Source of the DNA: Mariniphaga anaerophila
GTDB taxonomy: Bacteria; Bacteroidota; Bacteroidia; Bacteroidales; Prolixibacteraceae
Length of the DNA stretch: 64,000 bases
Assembly: GCF_900129025.1 (NCBI RefSeq)
Contig: NZ_FQUM01000012.1
Span: 1-64,000 of the forward strand
Direction of reading: 5' to 3'
Shown in pieces: positions 33,870 through 45,000 of the stretch. Made by a program: the position numbers and the translations under genes. Under the pieces are notes generated by a model, which worked only from the letters and a program-made list of their open reading frames with translations, did no database searches and had not been told where the DNA came from. How positions within the stretch are numbered: the stretch's first letter is position 1; each line of letters starts with the position of its first letter.

Positions 33870-35435
33870 ATGAAGCTACAGAAAGTCTTTCTGCTGTTAC
33901 TGGTAACTTCTCTTTTTTCCTGTTCGCAAAAACCGGACGACAGCAACCCGGAACTTCCCAACATTATTTTAATCAGTGCCGACGATTTAGGCTGGTCTGA
34001 CATTGGCTGCTACGGCAGCGAAGTACAAACGCCAAACCTCGATAAGCTGGGCGAGGGAGGGATGCGCTTTACACAGTTTCACAACACGTCAAAATGTTTT
34101 CCTTCGCGGGCATGTTTAATAACCGGTGTTTACGCTCAGCAAAGCAATTACCATAAAACGCACCGAAACCCGATAACCAACGCCGTAACTTTGGGCGAGG
34201 TGCTGCGCACTGCGGGTTATCGCACGCTTTGGTCGGGTAAACATCACGGACTCGAAAACCCCATTTACAGAGGGTTCGACCGTTATTATGGTCTAAAAGA
34301 CGGGGCCTGCAACTATTTCAATCCGGGAGACCAGAGGCCCGGGGAGGGTGCTCCTGCGCGTAAAGGAGTACCCGGAAACAAAACGGTTCGCGCGTGGTGC
34401 ATCGACAGTTTGATGTACACTCCTTACACCCCGGAAGAGAAAGATTTTTACACTACCGATTATTTCACCAATTACGCGGTTCAGTGGTTGGAAGAGTATC
34501 AAAACGAAGAAAAACCATTCTTTCTTTACCTGGCATACACTGCTCCGCACGACCCGCTAATGGCGTGGCCCGAAGATATTGCCCGTTACAAAGGGAAGTA
34601 CGATGCCGGCTATCAGAAAATCAGGGAAGCCCGATATAAAAAGCAGCTTGAAATGGGCTTAATTGATGAGCGTTATAAATTGTCTGAGCCGATTTACACG
34701 TCGTGGAACGAGATGCCCGAAAAAGAAAAGTCAGATGAAATAAAACGTATGGAAGTTTATGCGGCAATGATTGATCGTCTGGACCAAAATATTGGGCGGG
34801 TGCTTAATACACTGAAAAAAACCGGGAAACTTGATAATACGCTTATCCTTTTTGTGTCGGACAATGGCGCGTCTGCGGAAGTGGTTCGAATTGAAGATGA
34901 CTACGGCGAAATTGGTACGCTGACACGTTGGGAGTCGCTTGCCGGAAACTGGGCGAACGTAGGAAATACGCCGTTTCGGTATTATAAAAATTACAGTTAC
35001 GAAGGTGGCATTAACACGCCGTTGATTGCCTGGTGGCCCGGAAAAATTGAGGCCGGTACTTTTTCTCATTTCCCCGGGCATTTTATTGATGTGATGTCCA
35101 CGTTGGTTGATCTTACTGGCGCCAAATATCCGGAGGAGTTAAATGGGCAGAAAATAACTCCCATGCAGGGACAAAGTCTTTTGCCTGTTTTTAGGGGGGA
35201 GAACCCGGCGCGGAAAAACCCTTTGTTTTGGGAGTGGCGGAATGGCCAGGCAGTTTGCCGGGATTCGTGGAAAATGGTTCGGCACGGCTTGGATAAACCA
35301 TGGGATTTGTACAATTTGGAGGCGGATCCGGTTGAAACGGAAAATCTTGCTGAGCAGCATCCCGACAAAGTAAATGAGTTAATATCGTTGTTCAATAGCT
35401 GGAAAGCTTCTCTTCCCGATTTTGAAACCCAATAG
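33870..35435 (+). CDS. Type I sulfatase, lipoprotein (family S1)
   Basis: The 521-residue protein has a lipoprotein signal (LLVTSLFSC, Cys18), the N-terminal metal pair in ISADDLGW (Asp38-Asp39) and the activation motif CFPSRACLITG (Cys76 to be converted to formylglycine, Arg80). The later metal/substrate motif is FVSDNGAS, and YEGGINTPLIAWWPG is typical of the second half. It should remove sulfate esters from a sugar at the cell surface or in the periplasm. The maturase that makes formylglycine is not in this window. It is 166 bases after the DUF1080 gene and 8 bases before the PhoD-like gene. Confidence 0.93.
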   Translation: MKLQKVFLLLLVTSLFSCSQKPDDSNPELPNIILISADDLGWSDIGCYGSEVQTPNLDKLGEGGMRFTQFHNTSKCFPSRACLITGVYAQQSNYHKTHRNPITNAVTLGEVLRTAGYRTLWSGKHHGLENPIYRGFDRYYGLKDGACNYFNPGDQRPGEGAPARKGVPGNKTVRAWCIDSLMYTPYTPEEKDFYTTDYFTNYAVQWLEEYQNEEKPFFLYLAYTAPHDPLMAWPEDIARYKGKYDAGYQKIREARYKKQLEMGLIDERYKLSEPIYTSWNEMPEKEKSDEIKRMEVYAAMIDRLDQNIGRVLNTLKKTGKLDNTLILFVSDNGASAEVVRIEDDYGEIGTLTRWESLAGNWANVGNTPFRYYKNYSYEGGINTPLIAWWPGKIEAGTFSHFPGHFIDVMSTLVDLTGAKYPEELNGQKITPMQGQSLLPVFRGENPARKNPLFWEWRNGQAVCRDSWKMVRHGLDKPWDLYNLEADPVETENLAEQHPDKVNELISLFNSWKASLPDFETQ

Positions 35436-35443
35436 TCTGAAAA

Positions 35444-36907
35444 ATGAAGACCTCTGTGTTGTTCGTTTGCTTTTTTTCAATCGCCCTGCTTTATTCCTGT
35501 CAGAATAAGAAAGAAAGAGGCGGCCCCTATTTCGGTAATGGTTTTCACAATGGGTGCGCCGATCATCATTCCGTGGTTATCTGGACACGCCTGACCCAAA
35601 ATCCCGAAGGAAATGTCGCCGGTCAAAAGTTTTTAGTTCCAGACCCCGACGAACACCGGGAACTAAATCGCGAAGCCGATTCCGCAAAAATATGGAAGGC
35701 TCAGATTCCCGAAGGTTTTAATTTAGACGAAATGGATGGCGCTTGTCCGGGGGCTCAGGGAGAAGTGCGGCTGACTTGTTATCCGTTAACCAATTCGGAG
35801 AAGAAGTTGGTAAAAGACTGGACTCCTGTCGATCCTTTAAAAAATTTTACCCTGCAATGGAAACTGGAAGATTTATCGCCGGGAACTAAATATGTGGTGG
35901 AAATTGAAGCCCGTGCACATAAAAATTCAACTGTGTCTGATCGTATTCAGGGAGCATTTCGTACCCCTCCGGCAGCAGAAACCGAAGAAGACGTTGGTTT
36001 TTGTGTGGTCACCTGCCACGATTACTGGAGGCGCGACACTACTGGCGGGCACAAGATTTATGATGCAATGCTAAAGCTTTTTCCTGATTTTTATGTGCAC
36101 ACCGGCGACATTGAATACTACGACAAGCCGGAACCGTACGCGTTAACAGAGGAGTTAATGCGCTTTAAATGGGACCGTGTGTTTGCTTTGCCGTTGCAAC
36201 GTGAATTCTGGGGGCAGGTTACCAGCTATTTCATGAAAGACGATCACGATGTGCTTACAGACGACGCTTTTCCGGGAATGACGTACGGAACGGTTAGTTG
36301 GGAACGTGGCCTTGAGATTTTTGATGAACAGAATCCGGTTTGCGGCAAACCCTATCAAACGGTTCGCTGGGGCAGGGATTTGCAAATCTGGTTAACCGAA
36401 GGTCGTGTTTTTCGAAGTGAAAATACCGATCCCGACGGGCCTGAAAAAACTATTTTTGGTAAGGAACAAAAAGAGTGGCTTTTCAGAACGCTGGAAGAAT
36501 CTGATGCTACTTTTAAAGTGATAATCAATGCAAATCCTGTCCTTGGTCCCGATCGCGACAGCAAAAGTGATAATTATTCCAACTCCAATTTTAAATACGA
36601 AGGCGATGAAATACGAGAGTTTCTGAACAGTTTCGATAACGTGTTTTTGTGCAATGGCGATCGGCATTGGCAATATGTAACTCATTTTGAGGGAACCAAT
36701 CTATGGGAGTTCAGTTGCGGCGCCGGTGCCGACATGCATGCCGGTGGCTGGAGGCAGGAAGATGTGAGGCCCGAACATCGCTTTTTGCGCGTAAAAGGAG
36801 GTTTTCTTTATGGGAAAGTAGCCCGCGAAAATGGAAAAACAACACTTGTTTTTCAGCATCGGGATGTTAACGGGAATGTGGTGCACGAAGAAGTTTTTAC
36901 CCGGTAA
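35444..36907 (+). CDS. PhoD-like alkaline phosphatase/phosphodiesterase lipoprotein
   Basis: The 487-residue protein starts with a lipoprotein signal (IALLYSC). The PhoD N-terminal beta-domain (GNGFHNGCADHHSVVIWTRL, about 27-46) and metallophosphatase core follow: VVTCHDYWRRD, FYVHTGDIEYYD (metal Asp), MKDDHDVLTDDAFPG and LCNGDRHWQYV near the end. These are the metal-binding positions of PhoD phosphoesterases. It lies 8 bases after one sulfatase gene and 27 bases before another. It could remove phosphate or cleave phosphodiesters from the same glycan, or act on sulfate/phosphate mixed groups. A general phosphate-scavenging role is the alternative, but the setting argues against it. Confidence 0.87.
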   Translation: MKTSVLFVCFFSIALLYSCQNKKERGGPYFGNGFHNGCADHHSVVIWTRLTQNPEGNVAGQKFLVPDPDEHRELNREADSAKIWKAQIPEGFNLDEMDGACPGAQGEVRLTCYPLTNSEKKLVKDWTPVDPLKNFTLQWKLEDLSPGTKYVVEIEARAHKNSTVSDRIQGAFRTPPAAETEEDVGFCVVTCHDYWRRDTTGGHKIYDAMLKLFPDFYVHTGDIEYYDKPEPYALTEELMRFKWDRVFALPLQREFWGQVTSYFMKDDHDVLTDDAFPGMTYGTVSWERGLEIFDEQNPVCGKPYQTVRWGRDLQIWLTEGRVFRSENTDPDGPEKTIFGKEQKEWLFRTLEESDATFKVIINANPVLGPDRDSKSDNYSNSNFKYEGDEIREFLNSFDNVFLCNGDRHWQYVTHFEGTNLWEFSCGAGADMHAGGWRQEDVRPEHRFLRVKGGFLYGKVARENGKTTLVFQHRDVNGNVVHEEVFTR

Positions 36908-36934
36908 TTTTTTCAGTTTTAAATAATTCAACTT

Positions 36935-38548
36935 ATGAAGAATGCATTTTTTTTGATTGTTGCCATTGTACTTTTTAGCCTACCCGGATGTAACTCAGAT
37001 AGAAAAGCCGAGCCAACTCAGCGGCCAAATATTTTGTTTGCCATTAGCGACGACCAGTCGTTCGCACATACCAGTTTTGCAGGGGCAAAATTTGTAAATA
37101 CACCGGCTTTCGATCGTGTTGCAAAAGAGGGCATTTATTTCACCAGTTGCATGGCCGGTTCTCCGGGGTGTGCGCCTTCGCGCAGCACAATTGTTACAGG
37201 GCGCTATCACTGGCAAAACGAACAGTCGGGGCAGCACGCTTCTTCGTGGATGAAAAAATACATTCCGTTTGTCGATTTACTCGATGCCAACGGTTATGTC
37301 ACCGGAAGAACCGGCAAAGGAGTTTCTCCTTTTCGCTATGCGCAGGATAAAAATGATTCGCTGTGGCGTGCAACCGATGCTGCCGGTATTACACACAGCG
37401 ACATGCGTTACAACGAAAATACTGATGGCGATGAGCGCCCGGCCAGGTTTATCAGTAACGTCAACTATTTCGAGAATTTTAAATATTTTATGGAAAACGT
37501 GCGTGGCGACAAGCCGTTTTTCTTCTGGTATGGAGCACAGGAGCCCCACCGTGCGTACGAACAGGATGCATGGAAAAGGACGGATAAAAAGCTGGAGGAC
37601 GTGAATGTGCCCGGGTTTTTCCCCGATGATTCGGTGGTGAGGGGTGACATGCTCGATTACGCTGTGGAGATTGAATGGTTTGACCTGCATTTGCAACGGA
37701 TGTTGGAGTACCTGGAGAGCACAGGCGAACTGGAAAACACAATTGTAATGGTTACTTCCGACAACGGAATGCCTTTTCCCCGCGTAAAAGCCAACTGTTA
37801 CGAGTACGGCATTCACGTGCCCTTTGCAGTACGTTATCCCAAAGCATTTCCGGGTGGCCGGGTAGTGAATGATTTGCTGAGCTTTGCAGACCTGGCGCCA
37901 ACCATTTTAGAAATTACCGAAACAGGAACTGACGGAATGTTGCCAATTTCAGGAAAAAGTGTGCTGAATATTTTAAAATCGAAACAGGAAGGCGTAGTTG
38001 ATGCGTCGAAAAAGTATGTTTTTGCGGGGCGTGAACGGCATTCGTCTTCGCGTTATTTGAACTGGGGGTATCCGCAGCGTGCCATTCGCAGTCACGAATA
38101 TTTGCTGATTTGGAACATGAAACCTGATCGCTGGCCGGCCGGAGCTCCTCAGCGCATAAAACCGGGAACGGAAAATGAGCTTCTTCCGATGTTTGGAATT
38201 GACGGCAACGGGATTCATCATTCTGAATGGGCTTTTACCGATATCGACGCCGCGCCAACAAAATCCTTTATTATTGAAAACTGGCAGGATGGATATGTCC
38301 ATCCCTGGTTTGAACTGGCCCATGCCAAACGCCCCGAATTTGAGCTTTTCAACATAAAGGATGATCCGTACAATTTGCATAACCTGGCCGGAATGCCTGC
38401 GTTTGCACTGGTTGAGGAAGAGTTGAAACAGACATTGATTTCAGAATTGAAAAAGTCGGGAGACCCGAGGGTTGTCGGTCCCGACAAAGAAGTGTTTGAT
38501 TCGTATATTCGATACAGCCCGATGAGGGAGTTTCCCAAGCCCAGATAA
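36935..38548 (+). CDS. Type I sulfatase, lipoprotein (family S1)
   Basis: The 537-residue protein has a lipoprotein signal (VLFSLPGC, Cys19), a metal Asp pair in FAISDDQSF (Asp39-Asp40), and the activation motif CAPSRSTIVTG (Cys79 to formylglycine, Arg83). It also has VTSDNGMPFPR and a C-terminal region with RAIRSHEYLLIWN. It is clearly not a close copy of the sulfatase at 33870-35435, so the two probably act on different sulfate positions or different sugars of one substrate. It is the last gene of the run and is followed by 505 bases without a gene. Confidence 0.93.
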   Translation: MKNAFFLIVAIVLFSLPGCNSDRKAEPTQRPNILFAISDDQSFAHTSFAGAKFVNTPAFDRVAKEGIYFTSCMAGSPGCAPSRSTIVTGRYHWQNEQSGQHASSWMKKYIPFVDLLDANGYVTGRTGKGVSPFRYAQDKNDSLWRATDAAGITHSDMRYNENTDGDERPARFISNVNYFENFKYFMENVRGDKPFFFWYGAQEPHRAYEQDAWKRTDKKLEDVNVPGFFPDDSVVRGDMLDYAVEIEWFDLHLQRMLEYLESTGELENTIVMVTSDNGMPFPRVKANCYEYGIHVPFAVRYPKAFPGGRVVNDLLSFADLAPTILEITETGTDGMLPISGKSVLNILKSKQEGVVDASKKYVFAGRERHSSSRYLNWGYPQRAIRSHEYLLIWNMKPDRWPAGAPQRIKPGTENELLPMFGIDGNGIHHSEWAFTDIDAAPTKSFIIENWQDGYVHPWFELAHAKRPEFELFNIKDDPYNLHNLAGMPAFALVEEELKQTLISELKKSGDPRVVGPDKEVFDSYIRYSPMREFPKPR

Positions 38549-39053
38549 AAGTGTTTGTGTGGAGATAAATTATTTTTGATGGAGCTCTGGCTGCTGAACC
38601 GCTCAGATGCGTGGATTTTTCTGCCACTGGTCTTTTGCGGCGGTAACGGGAATAAAATGAAAAATTATGCAGGTGTTTTTTTGTCGGTTCGTAAAATTAT
38701 CTTGAACGGTTTCTTGTCTGTAGCAATCACATATTGAAATATTTACCAATACAAAATAAATTGCCGGAAAATGATATTCGGGTTCAAAATGATTGTTCGG
38801 CAAAGAAAATCTTAGTATTTTTTATGTGGATTTGGTGGAGGTGAATCAATTCTAACGAAGAAAACAAAATATCTTCTTTCAATTAGTAAACAAAAAAGGG
38901 TTTAAATGGTATTTAAACACGAAATAGACTAATATCTGATTTATGAGAGTGCATTTGTTCAGGGATTTTATTTTGAAATTTGAAGCAAGCTCCCATTCTG
39001 TTTTTCCCATCAGGAAGATTTCCCCATGTAAGTACTTTAAAAATATAAACGCA
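38549..39053. other. Intergenic region before the giant adhesin gene, 505 bases
   Basis: No gene or clear terminator was recognised. A perfect 8-bp inverted repeat GTTTAAATGGTATTTAAAC lies at 38900-38918, about 150 bases before the adhesin start. No exact TAnnTTTG with a spaced TTTG was found. A reading frame at 38943-39053 in phase with the adhesin has no signal features and is not taken as part of the protein. Confidence 0.5.
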
Positions 39054-42000
39054 ATGAAACTATTGTTGGTAATCCTCGTGTTCTTTGCAACCACACTAAT
39101 TTCTCTGGCAAATTCGTACCCCCGCAATTTTACTGAAAGTTTTGGAGGTGCGGCAGCAGTAACTCTTCAGATTAGTCCTTCAGAATCCAGCGTGTCGTCG
39201 GCCGGGGTAACGATAACTTATACATACACTGTTACCAATGAGGGAGATGAGGAATTGACAGGCATCTCAGTAATCGACGACCAGTTGGGCGCAGTTACAC
39301 TTGATGAGACTCAACTGGCTCCTGCCGGAACGACAAGCGGCACTGCCACCTACCAGATAACACAGGCGGATATGGACTCCGGAGCCGATATCGTAAATCA
39401 GGCCACAGTTACCACAACAGAAGGAGCGACATTTACAGATGATGTTACTGTTTCGATAAATCAATTGCCGTCAGTAACGATTGATGTGACGCCCGATAAA
39501 ACGAGTGTCAGTTCCTCCGGCGAAACGATTACTTACACGTACACTGTTACCAATACCGGAAATGTAACTTTAACGGGCATCTCAGTAACCGACGACCAGT
39601 TGGGCGCTGTTACGCTTGATGAGACCCAACTAGCACCTACCGGAACGACTAGTGGCACTGCCACCTATCAGGTAACACAGGCAGATATGGACTCCGGAGC
39701 AGATATCGTAAATCAGGCCACAGTTACCACAACAGAAGGAGCAACATTTACAGATGATGTTACTGTTTCTATTAATCAATTGCCGTCAGTAACGATTGAT
39801 GTGACGCCCGATAAAACGAGTGTCAGTTCCGCCGGCGAAACCATAACTTATACGTACACTGTTACCAATACCGGAAATGTAACTTTAACAGGCATCTCAG
39901 TAATCGACGACCAGTTGGGTGCAGTTGCACTTGATGAGACCCAACTGGCTCCTGCCGGAACGACCAGCGGCACTGCCACCTACCAGGTAACACAGGCGGA
40001 TATGGACTCCGGAGCAGATATTGAAAATCAGGTGACAGTCACCACAACAGAAGGAGCAACATTTACAGATGATGTTACTGTTTCTATAAATCAATTGCCG
40101 TCAGTAACGATTGATGTGACGCCCGATAAAACGAGTGTCAGTTCCTCCGGCGAAACGATTACTTACACGTACACTGTTACCAATACCGGAAATGTAACTT
40201 TAACGGGCATCTCAGTAACCGACGACCAGTTGGGTGCAGTTGCACTTGATGAGACCCAACTGGCTCCTGCCGGAACGACCAGCGGCACTGCCACCTATCA
40301 GGTAACACAGGCAGATATAAATTCCGGCGCTGATATCGAAAATCAGGCGACAGTTACTACAACAGAAGGAGCGACATTTACAGATGATGTTACTGTTTCT
40401 ATAAATCAATTGCCGTCAGTAACGATTGATGTGACGCCCGATAAAACGAGTGTCAGTTCCGCCGGCGAAACGATTACTTACACAATAGAAGTAGAAAATG
40501 TGGGAAATGTAGGTTTGACGAATGTTGTCGTAACCGATGTTTTTGCAGGAGGAGCCATACTTATTAGCGGCGACACCAATTCCAACTCAGTTCTTGATGT
40601 GGGCGAGACGTGGATTTACAGTGCAGATTATGAAGTGACGCAGGGCGACATAGACGCAGGGACAGATTTGGTGAATGTAGCGTCAGTTGATACTGACCAG
40701 ACCGACCCGGCTGAGGACAGTGCAACTACGGGCATCAGCCAGGGACCAGCCCTTTCGATTACCAAGGATACCGATAAAACGAGTGTCAGTTCCGCCGGCG
40801 AAACGATTACTTACACAATAGAAGTAGAAAATGTGGGAAATGTAGGTTTGACAAATGTTGTCGTAACCGACGTTTTTGCAGGAGGAGCCACACTTATTAG
40901 CGGCGACACCAATTCCAACTCAGTTCTTGATGTGGGCGAGACGTGGATTTACAATGCAGATTATGAAGTGACGCAGGGCGACATAGACGCAGGGACAGAT
41001 TTGGTGAATGTAGCGTCAGTTGATACTGACCAAACCGACCCGGCTGAGGATAGTGCAACTACGAGCATTAGCCAGGGACCAGCCCTTTCGATTACGAAGG
41101 ATTCGGATAAAACGAGTGTCAGTTCCGCCGGCGAAACGATTACTTACACAATAGAAGTAGAAAATGTGGGAAATGTAGGTTTGACAAATGTTGTCGTAAC
41201 CGACGTTTTTGCAGGAGGAGCCACACTTATTAGCGGCGACACCAATTCCAACTCAGTTCTTGATGTGGGCGAGACGTGGATTTACAATGCAGATTATGAA
41301 GTGACGCAGGGCGACATAGACGCAGGGACAGATTTGGTGAATGTAGCGTCAGTTGATACTGACCAGACCGACCCGGCTGAGAATAGTGCAACTACGAGCA
41401 TTAGCCAGGGACCAGCCCTTACTATTACCAAGGATACCGATAAAACGAGTGTCAGTTCCGCCGGCGAAACGATTTCTTACACAATAGAAGTAGAAAATGT
41501 GGGAAATGTAGGTTTGACGAATGTTGTCGTAACCGATGTTTTTGCAGGAGGAGCCACACTTATTAGCGGCGACACCAATTCCAACTCAGTTCTTGATGTG
41601 GGCGAGACGTGGATTTACAGTGCAGATTATGAAGTGACGCAGGGCGACATCGACGCAGGGACAGATTTGGTGAATGTTGCGTCAGTTGATACTGATCAGA
41701 CCGACCCGGCTGGGGACAGTGCAACTACCGTGGTAAATCAGCAGCCCGAACTTTCTCTTTCTAAAACAGCTTCTGTTGCTACTTATAGTTCTGTGGGCGA
41801 GGCGATAAATTATACCATTGAGGTGGAAAATGCCGGAAATGTAACGCTGACCGGTGTTTCGGTAACAGACCCGTTAACCGGACTGAACACAACAATAAGT
41901 AGTCTTGCTCCGGGAGCAAAGCAACCTTACAACACGGCCTACAACATCACTCAGGGAGATATAAATTCGGGCAGCGTAGTTAATACCGCAAGTGTTTCGG

Positions 42001-45000
42001 GAACAGCTCCCGATAATTCTACAATAAATGCTTCTGCTACCGAAACCATCACGGCAAGCCAGCAAGCCGGACTGGTGGTTTCAAAGAGTGCCGCTCCTTC
42101 GACCTACAGTTCAGTGGGGGAGTTGATTACATATACTATTATTGTTAAGAATACAGGGAATCTGACCATCTCCGGAATTACCGTAACAGATCCGTTAACC
42201 GGGCTGAATTCCTCAATTTCCAGTTTGGCGCCGGATGTAACACAGACCCAAACAACAACTTATCATATTACCCAGGCCGATTTGAATTCCGGGAGTGTTA
42301 CCAACATTGCCAGCGCTTCAGGAAAGGATCCATATAATGAAACGGTCACTGCGTCTGATAATGAAGTTGTCACTGCTATTCAGCTACCGGAATTGACTGT
42401 TACAGAAAGTGCAACTCCTGCAACTTTTAGCTCGATAGGGCAGCAGATAACTTATACCGTAGAAGTAGAAAATACAGGTAATGTAACCATTTCTGGTATT
42501 GCTGTAACTGATGCGTTAACGGGACTAAATACCACAATTGCCAGCCTTGTTCCGGGAGCAACGCAGAGTTTTACGGAAACTTACAATGTCACCGCTGCAG
42601 ATTTGAATTCGGGGAGTTTGGCAAATACTGCCAACGCTTCGGGAACAGCTCCTGATAACGCAACGGTGACGGCTTCTGATACTGAAACAATCACGGCAAT
42701 TCAGCAACCCGGATTAGCAATAACAAAAGATGCAACGCCATCGGTTTATGATCAATCCGGGCAGGAGATAACTTATTCCATTCAGGTTACGAATACCGGA
42801 AATGTAACTCTTTCTGATGTTTCAGTAACCGATCCGCTAACGGGATTGAATACCACCATCCCTGCTTTTGCCGCAGGAGCAACGGAAACCTATACTGAAA
42901 AATATACGGTAACACAGCCGGATTTGAACACGGGCAGCGTGACCAACACCGCCAGTGCCTCCGGTAGTGCTCCCGACAATAGTACGGTAAACGCATCTGA
43001 TTCTGAAACCGTGACCGCCGACCAGCAACCTGGCTTAACCATAACAAAGAATGCAGTGCCTTCAACATTTAGCGTGGTGGGCCAGGAAATTACTTATACT
43101 ATTGAAGTGGAAAATACAGGTAATGTTACTCTTTCTGGTATTTCAGTAACCGACCCGCTTACCGGATTGAATACAACAATAGTAAGTCTGGTGCCGGGCG
43201 CAAAACAAACCTACACTGAAAATTACACCATTACCCAGAACGACTTAAATTTAGGTAGTGTTGCCAACACTGCAAATGCATCGGGAACAAGTCCCGCCAG
43301 CGAAACCATAACCGGAACCGCTACCGAAACTATTTCGGCAAGCCAGGAACCGGGCCTGACGGTAGTGAAAAATGCAACGCCTTCGTCATACACTTCGTCG
43401 GGAGAGGAGATAATTTACACCATTGAGGTGACAAACTCTGGTAATGTCACGCTTTCGAATGTTTTGGTATCTGACCCGCTAACCGGATTGAATACAACAA
43501 TCGCAAGTCTGGCGCCGGGTGCAAAACAAACCTACACGGAAAACTATTTTATTACGCAAAACGATTTGAATTCCGGAAGTGTGGCAAATACTGCAAGTGC
43601 GTCGGGAAAAAGTCCGGATGACGAAACCATAACCGGAAGTGCGACAAGAACTATTTCGGCAAGTCAGGAACCCGGGCTGACTGTTTCTAAATCGGCTTCT
43701 CCGCAAACATACAGTACGGTTGGTCAGCAGATAGATTATACGATTGAGGTTGAAAATTCTGGAAATGTGTCGATTTCAAACATATCAGTCGTTGACGCTT
43801 TAACCGGGTTGAGCACCACAATTGCCAGTCTGGCGCCGGGAGCAAAGCAAACCTACACCGAAAACTACTCCATTACGCAAAATGATTTGAATACAGGAAG
43901 TGTTGCAAATACGGCCACCGCTTCGGGAAAAAGCCCGGACAACGAAACGATATCCGATAGCGCTACCGAAACCATTTCGGGAAGCCAGAATCCCGCGTTA
44001 ACAGTTTCCAAAGCCGCCGCTCCAACTACATACAACGCAGTTGGCCAGCAAATAACCTACACAATCGGCGTTGAAAATACGGGCAATGTAACTGTCTCAA
44101 ATATTTCAGTAACCGATCCGCTTACCGGGTTAAGTACTACGATTGCGAGTCTGTCGCCCGGCGCCAAACAAACTTATTCCGAAAATTATAATATTACGCA
44201 GGCCGACCTGAATTTGGGGAGTGTGAGCAATACGGCCAGTGCCGCCGGTTTTAGTCCTCAGAGTGGTGATGTTAGTGCCTCCGATGAGTTAACAATATTG
44301 GCGGTTCAGCAGCCGGCACTGCAGGTTACAAAAGATGCTTCGTTGGAAAGTTACAGTTCTCCGGGCGAAAGTGTCGTTTATGATATTCCCGTGAAAAATA
44401 TTGGAAATGTAACCGTTACCGATATATTACTGACCGATCCGCTGGTGGAGTTGAGTACACAGATTTCCACTCTTGCGCCGGGCGAATCAAAAACCTTTAC
44501 CGAGGCATATTCTGTTTCTCAGCTTGATTTGGACAACGGAAACCTGACAAATACCGCAACGGCTTCGGGATTGTCGCCTGGTGCAGAGGCAGTCGATGCA
44601 GATGGTGAAAAGACGATTCCTGCCGTTCAGAATCCGGCGCTGGCTGTCGTTAAAAAAGCCACTCCTGCAACTTTTGCCAATATTAATTCTGAAATTTCGT
44701 ATACTATTGAAGTTGAAAATGCAGGAAACGTAACGCTTTCCGAAATCGCGATAAATGATGCGCTAATTAGTCTTACAGAATCAATGGGAACTTTAGTGCC
44801 GGGACAAAAAGCCACGTACACAAAAAGCTATTTTGTGAAATCTGCCGATTATGCTGCCGGAAGTGTAACAAACACGGTAACGGTTTCGGCGAAAGCACCG
44901 GACGGTTCTTCGCAGAATGCTTCCGACACCAAAATTGTTTACGCACTTGGGCCTCCCACGGCCGTCAACGATCTCAGTTCTGATAATATTACTGGAAATA

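Noticed and set aside
38577-38737. Short plus-strand frame after the second sulfatase
   Set aside because: No start signal, no family and poor composition; the region is treated as intergenic.
39181-41772. Regularly spaced repeats that could suggest a CRISPR array
   Set aside because: The periods are 315 and 333 bases, multiples of three, and the repeats lie inside a single open frame encoding Ig-like domains. There are no short unique spacers.
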